Under the pieces are notes generated by a model. That model saw only the letters and a list, made by a program, of their open reading frames with translations, was not told the DNA's origin and made no database searches. Positions 56,897 to 64,000 of a DNA stretch of 64,000 bases are shown in pieces. The position numbers and the translations under genes are program-made. The stretch is from Phragmites australis (lineage: Eukaryota; Streptophyta; Magnoliopsida; Poales; Poaceae): contig NC_084935.1 in assembly GCF_958298935.1 (NCBI RefSeq), positions 12,520,501-12,584,500 on the forward strand, written 5' to 3'. Numbering within the stretch: the stretch's first letter is position 1; the number at the start of each line of letters is the position of its first letter.

Positions 56897-59551
56897 TGTG
56901 CGCGCGCGCGCGGGCGCGCGTGCGTGCGCGCGCGGGCGCGCGTGCGTGCGCGCGCGAAATTTCGATGCATCGCGCTTGGCGCATAGGCTGCGGTACTGTT
57001 AGATCGCATGAGGAGTTGATCTACATCGGACTCGCTCCATTGTTCTTCATCTTGGTTGTTTGCGGCTGGGGTCCAGCGGATCGCACAGGAGCTGATCCAA
57101 CGCAGCTGCTCGAAGCCGCTGTAGCGCTATAGCTAAAGCTTGCGTCTTTTTGCAGCTGATAAGATTTGCGTTCGTCTTCGCGCTTGTCGCTGCCTCGCTG
57201 GGTCCAGGTAGCTTTCTTGATGCTACGTACGTGGACACGGATCAGGATGTAACCCGGGGTTTCTCTTTCTTGCTTAGTACTTGCTTATTGACTCAATTAG
57301 CGTAGGAGCTTAACTACTACTAATCCTTCCCGTTGCACAATCTAGATTAACCCCAACCCAACTCGTCGTGCAAACACAGCTAGTACATGCAGTACAGCAC
57401 CTTGTAGTACAACAATCAACAAGTTGCTATTTTTCATTCTCTGTTTATCAGTGGAATCTAGTTTATTTTCTTTCGTGGAAGGAAGACGTGGTGCCGGCCT
57501 CGTTGGACCGTCGGCGCACCACCTAGAAATGGATGTTTGTTATCTTCTCTTCCTTGCGTTGGTGGACACTCACATATCTCTCTTCCTACGGGGATTTATT
57601 TCATTCTCGTCTGAACGTAACTTTGTGAAAATATCCAGTGTTCTGACTTTTAAGCTTGGACTGTGCGTGTAAACATGGACTGCTTGGGCATTCCTAGATC
57701 GCCATTATGTTTTGTTGATATATTACTTGTTTTTTTTTTCTTTCGTTGACACTGTGCTGTTTGCTCCTTTAGAAGTGCTTTGTCTTTCTGTCGTAGCATT
57801 GTCAGGGCTTCAAACCATCTAGCTTCGTTCATTAGAGTACTGTAGCGTTACGTATTTATGTTTCCTTGTAGCTCTTCAACACTGGTGGAGAAGAAGCATT
57901 GAGTGGAATAATTTCATGTCCTTGACTTCAGATGTTTGACATGCTTGGCTATGTGCATTGGACAGATATGCGTTGGATGTGAATGTTGAGCGGGTTGAGG
58001 ATGTCTTATTGCACAAGAAATTGCTTGAGCAAGCCCATGAACCCATGAATGGGCTGGTCTTTGATGTTCGTCTTTCACAGGTGATTAATTCATTCGGCAG
58101 TGTCTACTTTAATTTAGTAATACTGATTTTTTACCCAGTCATCTAGGTAACCATTATTTTGCCCATGTTTTGCTATGAAATAGTCTTGAACTCTTCCTTA
58201 ATTTTTTTGAGCTGGCTCCTTTCTAGTTTAAGATCTCAAACTACAATCAGTTTTCTCTGTCAGTTGCTGCATGATGTTGTTAAGTAGCATGTTACCATGT
58301 GCCGTTGTGAAAACGAACTATGTATAACGAACTATGTATAGACTGACTTCCACTTTTATTGCATTGCATGGGCACACATTTTCATCTTTTTCACACTACT
58401 ACTGCTGATAGCTAGTTCTTTTCATTTTATGTGGAAAAACCACTTTTGCAAGAAAATTAGTTATCATTAAGCTTCTCTTGCCTTGTCAAATGAATCTGCA
58501 TGAAGGGTTAAGATGACCCAATCAGTTTCAGAATAAAAAATATTCTGTGCGCTTCTCGATTATGCAAAGATGAAGTGATAGATAATGTATCATGGTTATT
58601 ATTTTTGGGTATTTTTCTTCCTTTGTCCCTTGTTTCTTGCATTCCAATATTCTCAGAGTAGATCATACATTCATGATTTGCTGCATTTTTTTAATCAAGA
58701 AATGCAGAGGGATATAAGATGCATAAACTTTCTTACTTACATACTTAGTGTACTATACTAGTCACGGTGTATGTGGATCCACGTTGCCGTAGTATTATAG
58801 GATGGATGAGATAATGATATGAAAAATCATATTTCGTTTCCAATCTTACTACAAATAGTTTGAAATTGTAGTAGATATCAACCGTGTTAGTTGGTACCAT
58901 ATTTTCAATGGGTGGGGAACACAAATTCCAGTCGATTAGGATCTCCTAGGTGGATGGTTGCGATCCTTCAGATCTGCCAAATTTGTCCTTTTATAGTATA
59001 GAAACTATTTAAACTTTTTAGCATACTGCAGTATCTTTCATCAGAATGTTATGAAACTCAACTCAACGAACTGGACCTTTAGTTGCTGATAATTTAGTTT
59101 TAGGTTGTTCCTCTGGAGGAAAGCACTGGACTTGAGTCCTCAACTTCCTTTAAACAAGAAGAACAAGATCCCCAATGCTCAGCATTTGCATCAAGAGATC
59201 AAAGGTGATTTTGGTCTAGTCTTCTCTCATATTGTTCTGTTCGCTTGCAAGTTTGTTAGCTTGCATTGTTTGGATTGTTTTAACATCTCCTATGTTCCAC
59301 TTATAGTATCGTTTAACTATTTGTATTTTAATGCTTCTAAAAAGAGTACGAAAGCAGAGATTCGTTTTAAGTCTTGTGTGTTTCCATTAAAAGTGTCGCA
59401 TTTCTTTACCATCTTTATCGGTCTTCTGCAGTATTTAGTATTCTTTGGTAATAGTGAGTTAAGGGCGACTATTTCTGATATGTAATCCCATTACAGGCCT
59501 TTGCATGAAATTATATTTGCATGTGACGATAAGCCAAAGCTTCTTAGTCAG
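56628..59551 (+). CDS. ACT-domain Ser/Thr protein kinase (STY8/STY17/STY46 family), exons 1-4 only
   Basis: Exons: 56628-56821, 57966-58080, 59104-59204, 59497-59551, all with GT-AG borders and continuous phase. The first starts [10 protein letters not shown] and contains [17 protein letters not shown] and [15 protein letters not shown]. The second gives [20 protein letters not shown] and [14 protein letters not shown], the third a low-complexity Ser/Glu linker ([16 protein letters not shown]). The fourth opens the ACT domain with [19 protein letters not shown]. This is the N-terminus of plant Raf-like kinases whose Arabidopsis members phosphorylate chloroplast transit peptides in the cytosol. 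The rest of the ACT domain and the kinase domain are not in the window; a copia element occupies the following intron. The start is chosen at the first ATG matching the family N-terminus; an in-frame upstream TTG is ignored. Confidence 0.85.
56827..56956. repeat. Compound microsatellite (CT)n(GT)n(GC)n at the 5' end of kinase intron 1
   Basis: About 26 CT units (to 56879), 11 GT units (to 56900) and a GC/GTGC-rich tract follow within five bases of the exon 1 donor (AG|GTCCGC). Open frames through it are low-complexity artefacts. Confidence 0.95.
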
Positions 59552-60588
59552 GTAAACTTTCAACTTTTATCTGAACTGGAAACTACTATTTGCATTTTAA
59601 CGTGCTGTGGTGTTTGTCTGCACATTGCCTTCTCTCTGCGGCGACCTGATATAGTAATTAAATAGCCTCCAGACTGGGGAACCTCAACCAGCATGGAGCC
59701 GCTAATGCGAGCAATGTGTGTGTGTGCATTTTCTTTTTTACTTAGGGTGCTTAGTAGCATGGCTGCCGCCTGGATTTGTATGCTACAGCAGGCTTGTGGC
59801 CTGTGTATAACTTGATATTGCGTATGCATTCCATCTCTGTTCTGCATACTTAGACTTCACATCTCACGCACTTTCTTTTCCATTTTCCTGAAATTATGCT
59901 TTGATTTAGCATCTACTTGCTTGGAAATAATTATGGTATCATAAAAAGATGGTTCTATCATAGTGGTTCAGTCTAATCTGGATAATGATAAGACTAATTT
60001 GCATTTGTTTGTACTATGTTGTGACATGTCATGATGAGTTTTGATTTGGAAGTATCACTAGGGTCTGGTTAGTATGATACTGTGAAGGAATTCTCAGCAG
60101 TTCAGTTGTTTGAGGATGTTGTCAATAATATTTGCTAGTATATAAGGAAGACTCTGGTTTACTGTAGCAACAATGTGATCTTTTCAAGGCTTATATGCCA
60201 AGTACGGGGGCATTTGCTTTTTTGCCACCGTTGATCTCCGGTGGTATCCCATTTACCACCCTGCCCCACATGCATAGATTCAGAGTGGCCCGCATGACAT
60301 TCTCAGCAGCAATTGCCACTTTCTCAGGGTGGCAACTGAGCAATTATCCCTTCTTACATAAGTATGCTGAGTAGTACCCCCAATTCAAATGCTCTGCTCT
60401 GTTACGATAACCAATTACCAAACTCCAGTACATTGTGTATGAGAGTCCACTAGGTTCATGAGTAAAGAGGATAGTGAGATTGACTTCTGGCCTACTTTAA
60501 TTTTTTTTTTGTCTTTCTCATCGCTAGCCGTCTTTGAATGGCTGGAAGCTAGAAGTGTTGTAATATGTGCGAGGCTGGAAGCTAGAAG
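59552..60588. other. Left part of kinase intron 4
   Basis: No further ACT or kinase exon is recognisable between exon 4 and the copia LTR. Short sequence features include the 33-bp tandem duplication at its right end. Confidence 0.4.
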
Positions 60589-60605
60589 TGTTGTAATATG
60601 TGCGA
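60540..60605. repeat. Exact 33-bp tandem duplication across the LTR/host junction
   Basis: Two identical copies, 60540-60572 and 60573-60605, each made of 16 bp of host flank (GGCTGGAAGCTAGAAG) plus 17 bp of LTR end (TGTTGTAATATGTGCGA). Confidence 0.95.
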
Positions 60606-62034
60606 TATAAAAAGCATATATATACATATTCCAATAAACAAATAACACGAGCAGAAGGAAACACATGATAAATACATGAATATGAGAGACATGACTGTCA
60701 TACCATGAGCACAGAAAATATCAATCATGTATTTAAAACTGAACTGAACTTGATGTGGTATTAAAATGGCTCTCAGATGATTCTTATCAGCTGGCTCCAG
60801 ATCATTAAAGATCTGCTCCCACACTGGCCTATTAGCTATATCACAAATTAAACTAGAATATGAGATCACACCTAGATAGCAACCTTGATATGCAATTCTC
60901 TGAATTCTACAAACTCCTGGATAGAATTACCAAGGTATTATAACTGAAAACCAGAATTCAGCACTTAGATAACTCTTCTGTTCTCACAAGACAAAAGTTC
61001 AGAACACTAGCACCTCCCTGCGCAAGTGACAGAATGGAGTACAGAAGCTGCTCCAAGCTACATATTGCAAAGCAATCTTCACAATGTGCTGAACTCAGAG
61101 ACAGTTACCACTCAAGTCCAGGAGTACAAGCAAATAGGCAGTGACAGACAACTAAAATCAGAATTCAGCTAACAGGAGATCAAAGTTCACATAATCAAAC
61201 TGAAAATCATATCACTGCCTATGCCAATTGCAAACAGAGATTCAAGGTTGTATCTATTGTACTCAACATCCTAGTTCAATTTCAATGAAATTAATCAACA
61301 CTGAGCAAGTATACCAGGCATCCAACAGTTCAGATCAGAGGGAGAAGAAAGCTCACAGTGAAATATGTTGGAACGAGCTGGTGAGTGAGGCAAGGCACGG
61401 CTCAGTTGCCGCAGTCCCAGAAATCCAACCACCCGCCGTTGCTGCCGGAGGGAGGGATGACGGAGATACAGTACCTCGACCGCACGGCCACTGCAGTGCG
61501 AGCGAGCCTCGGCAGCGCAGCTCCGGACACCAACAAGTCACCTTCCCAGTGCCGCAAGAGCTCCGCCTGAATCACAGTTGGAGCCCGAGCTCCCAACCGT
61601 TAAAGCTCAAATCACAGAGGGAAGAGAGGGGAATCAGAAAATGTGAGATGCCCAAGATTTCTCCTCACCCGAATCAACTCACAGCCGCAGTAGAAAAAGG
61701 GAAGGCCAGCAGCAGACTCACGGCACAGAGGAGCCACTCCTCCGAACCCTACGCGCTCACCTTCCCATCGGGCTGCATCAAACGGCCAGCACCTGCCAAG
61801 TCGACGCCCAGCACGGCCCTGAGCGTGAGATGCCTGGAGAGGCAGTTGCTGCCGCCGCCATCCCTCTCCCCCGAAGGGGATTTTTTCCTTCTTCTCTTCA
61901 CCCTGTCAGCCGGCACCCTTTAGGGCACACCAGACAAGGGCCTGTGTCCAAAACCAATAAGAAGGCCCAGCTGCTAATGAAATTCAGCCTAGAGAAGCAA
62001 TTATCATATTAAAATTTCTAAAGAATATACAACA
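60589..62034 (-). repeat. 3' LTR (1446 bp) of a minus-strand copia element
   Basis: On the plus strand it starts TGTTGTAATATG at 60589 and ends GAATATACAACA at 62034. The terminal inverted heptamer is TGTTGTA/TACAACA. The polypurine tract (minus strand TTTGGTGGGGAC) adjoins it at 62035-62046. Length and position fit BARE/Angela-type copia LTRs. Open frames inside (for example 61228-61923) have no homology and are not genes. Confidence 0.85.
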
Positions 62035-64000
62035 GTCCCCACCAAATTTTAATGTTGGTAAAGTTCGGTTTTACATACAGGAATTGAGTAAAGTGTACCT
62101 TTCGGGTTTGAACACAATACCTAGTCATATAGATTTTAGCTCGAACAGACAGACGAGGACTATACCTTGATCCTCTATCTTGGTGTAAGAGCTTCCATCC
62201 ATACAACACCTTGTACTAGGCTGCTAAGCCTTTAGCTCTCGGTTTGGACGTTATGGTCATGTCCGAGTACCTTTGATTCATGAGTGCCACTCAGAGAAGT
62301 ACCCGGCTTCTCTGTGATTGCGACCACACAATCACACTCACATAGGTGAATTCTCCTAGATATCCTATAGGACGACATCTATTGCCATTCGGCACTGAAT
62401 TCATTAAGAGCTAGCAGCTCAACCTCTCCTACAGAAGAGCATAGCAGCAAATGGGATCGATTTGCTCTTATATCCACACAGCTTGTTTTCCTAAAGCCTA
62501 GTTCACGGGATCTCCGATTTGCTAGGATAGGTTACTGCCGGTGTGAACCTTATCAGAGGGTAATAATCCCATTCCTCTTGACGCCGCTTGAATGACTGTT
62601 CTAGCCATTCCTTTTGTGAAAGGGTCCGCAAGGTTCCTTTTGTGAAAGGGTCCGCAAGGTTCCTTTCAGACTGAATATAATCCACAGCGATTATACCCGT
62701 CTCTAGTGCATGCCTTAGCGACTTGAGTCGTCGTTTTATATGCTTCGAAGACTTCATATTGTCCTTCCTACTCTACACCTTAACCAGAACTGTTTGGTTA
62801 TCGCAGTAGGTGAGAACAGCCGGAATTGGTTTATCCAATATCGGCAGGTCAGAAAGGAGTTCTCTAATCCATTCTGCCTCTACGGCTGCTGAGTCTAGCA
62901 CCACTAGCTCAGCCTCCATCGTGGAGCGAGTAAGGATGGTCTGCTTAGATGACCTTCAAGACACTGCTCCGCTTGCTAGAGTGAAAACATATCCACTCGT
63001 AGCCTTCATATCATCCGAGTCACTGATCCAGTTGGAATCACTGAATCCTTCTATGACTGCAGGATGGCCAGAATAGTGAATCGCAAGATTCTTTGTCCCC
63101 TTTAGATACTTGAGTATCCTCTCCAATGATCATCTCCTGGGTTGGACGTATAACGACTCAACCTGCATACTGCATATGAGATGTCAGGCCTGGTTGCACT
63201 GGCCAAGTACATAAGGAAACCTATCACCTGTGAATACTTTAACTGGTCTTTTCCATGGCCTACATTTTTCTTCAGCTTAGCATTTGGATCATAGGGCGTG
63301 GCTATAGGCTTACAGTCTATCATACCAAAACGTGTAAGCACATTGTCCACATAATGGGATTGACTGAGTGTTATCCCATTCTCGCCCTTTAGGAGCTTGA
63401 TGTTTAGAATATTACATCAGTTTCTCCCAGATCCTTCATATCGAAGTTCTGAGATAGAAAAGGCTTGGTATGGTTAATCATTTCCAGGTCTGTCCCAAAC
63501 AGCAATATGTCATCCACGTATAAACATAGAATAACACCTCAACCCTCACCATAACGATAGTACACACACTTATCGGCTTCATTAACACCGAAGTCAGTGT
63601 AGTATCAAACTTTTCATGCCATTGCTTAGGGTCCTGTTTGAGACCATACAGGGATTTGATTAGCCTGCATACTTTACGCTCCTGTCCTATTACCACAAAT
63701 CCATCTGGCTGCTGCATATAAATCTCCTCATCCAGCTCTCCATTAAGGAAAGCGGTCTTGACATCCATCTGATGCACAAGGAGATTATGCGAGGCAGCCA
63801 GTGCTAAGAGCACACGGATAGTGGATAATCTGGCCACAGGAGAATAAGTATTGAAATAGTCTTCTCCTTCCTTTTGCGTAAAACCATTAGCCACTAATCG
63901 GGCCTTGTGCTTTTCTATAGTATTATCGGGTCTGCGCTTTCTCTTGAAAATCCATTTGCAGCTGACCGGCTTGCAGCCCACTAGGAGGTTTGCTAACTCC
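62035..64000 (-). pseudogene. BARE/Angela-like copia pol remnant (RT and RNase H), runs off the right edge
   Basis: On the minus strand the RT begins at the edge with VSCKWIFKRKRRPDNTIEKH (about 63965). It continues with SPVARLSTIRVLLALAASHN, MDVKTAFLNGELDEEIYMQQ and SLYGLKQDPKQWHEKF (about 63600). The active-site strand YVDDILLFG (about 63520) is in a different frame after an indel. [20 protein letters not shown] (about 63200) and RNase H with STMEAELVVLDSAAVEAEWI (about 62900) follow. KSSKHIKRRLKSLRHALETG and NLADPFTKG are near 62755-62630. A 26-bp tandem duplication at 62610-62661 shifts the RNase H frame just after NLADPFTKG. Not functional as it stands. Confidence 0.88.
62610..62661. repeat. 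26-bp tandem duplication in the copia RNase H
   Basis: Two exact copies (62610-62635 and 62636-62661) starting CCTTTTGTGAAAGGGTCCGC. Since 26 is not a multiple of three, it shifts the reading frame. Confidence 0.95.

Noticed and set aside
60700..60870. Minus-strand segment reading NRPVWEQIFNDLEPADKNHL, which looked like a gene exon
   Set aside because: Also inside the LTR; no homology I can name, and no splice context.
61228..61923. 231-codon plus-strand ORF and GC-rich minus-strand frames, first considered a host gene
   Set aside because: They fall entirely within the 1446-bp LTR delimited by TGTTGTA/TACAACA ends and the polypurine tract.

Overview
This window looks like nuclear DNA from a grass (Poaceae). 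The evidence is three plant nuclear genes, two with canonical GT-AG introns and one intronless, whose sequences are typical of monocot orthologues. They sit in a dense nest of grass-type transposons: CACTA elements with 3-bp target duplications, hAT, Mutator-like (MULE), Tourist and Stowaway MITEs, Ty1/copia retrotransposons and a LINE. The species cannot be fixed from sequence alone.

Host genes. (1) CDSP32 (9895-10821, +) is an intronless chloroplast double-thioredoxin-fold stress protein. (2) RPC8 (16530-20848, -), a Pol III stalk subunit, is reconstructed here from seven short exons. All junctions are GT-AG, phases are consistent, and the joined frame is open for 199 codons. (3) The first four exons of an ACT-domain STY8/17/46-type Ser/Thr kinase (56628-59551, +) are present. 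The gene runs off the right edge, and its next intron is interrupted by a copia element of BARE/Angela type. A 212-codon minus-strand ORF near 24.3-24.9 kb is unrecognised.

Mobile DNA, left to right. 0-1.6 kb: low-copy sequence with a decayed ~95-bp tandem array. 1.7-7.1 kb: the 3' part of a copia element split by a 4.2-kb CACTA (2420-6645, TSD GAC) carrying a truncated TNP2 gene. 7161-8906: a non-autonomous CACTA (TSD ATC). 11952-16133: a complete hAT element (8-bp TSD CTTGGGGT) with an intact transposase and, downstream, a second small gene encoding only a BED zinc finger, with its own TATA box and polyA signal. 16.7, 22.2 and 27.9 kb: three copies of one Tourist-like MITE family. 27.4-29.5 and 32.3-33.9 kb: a direct segmental duplication, one copy with the Tourist insertion and one without. 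28.7-29.9 and 38.9-40.1 kb: CACTA elements of a third family. 33.9-35.1 kb: an antisense LINE fragment. 37.3-38.9 kb: a palindromic ~86-bp array. 40.5-48.6 kb: a degenerate large MULE carrying transposase, a plant-mobile-domain-like remnant and three GRF-type zinc-finger gene remnants. 48.9-54.4 kb: a degenerate full-length copia with both LTRs. 55.5 kb: a Stowaway MITE. 60.6-64.0 kb: a 1446-bp LTR and the 3' half of the minus-strand BARE/Angela-like copia.

The most interesting unit is the two-gene hAT element: an apparently intact transposase plus a stand-alone paralogous BED finger that keeps every zinc ligand at identical spacing. It looks like a self-encoded DNA-binding regulator. This is inference and needs expression and binding tests.
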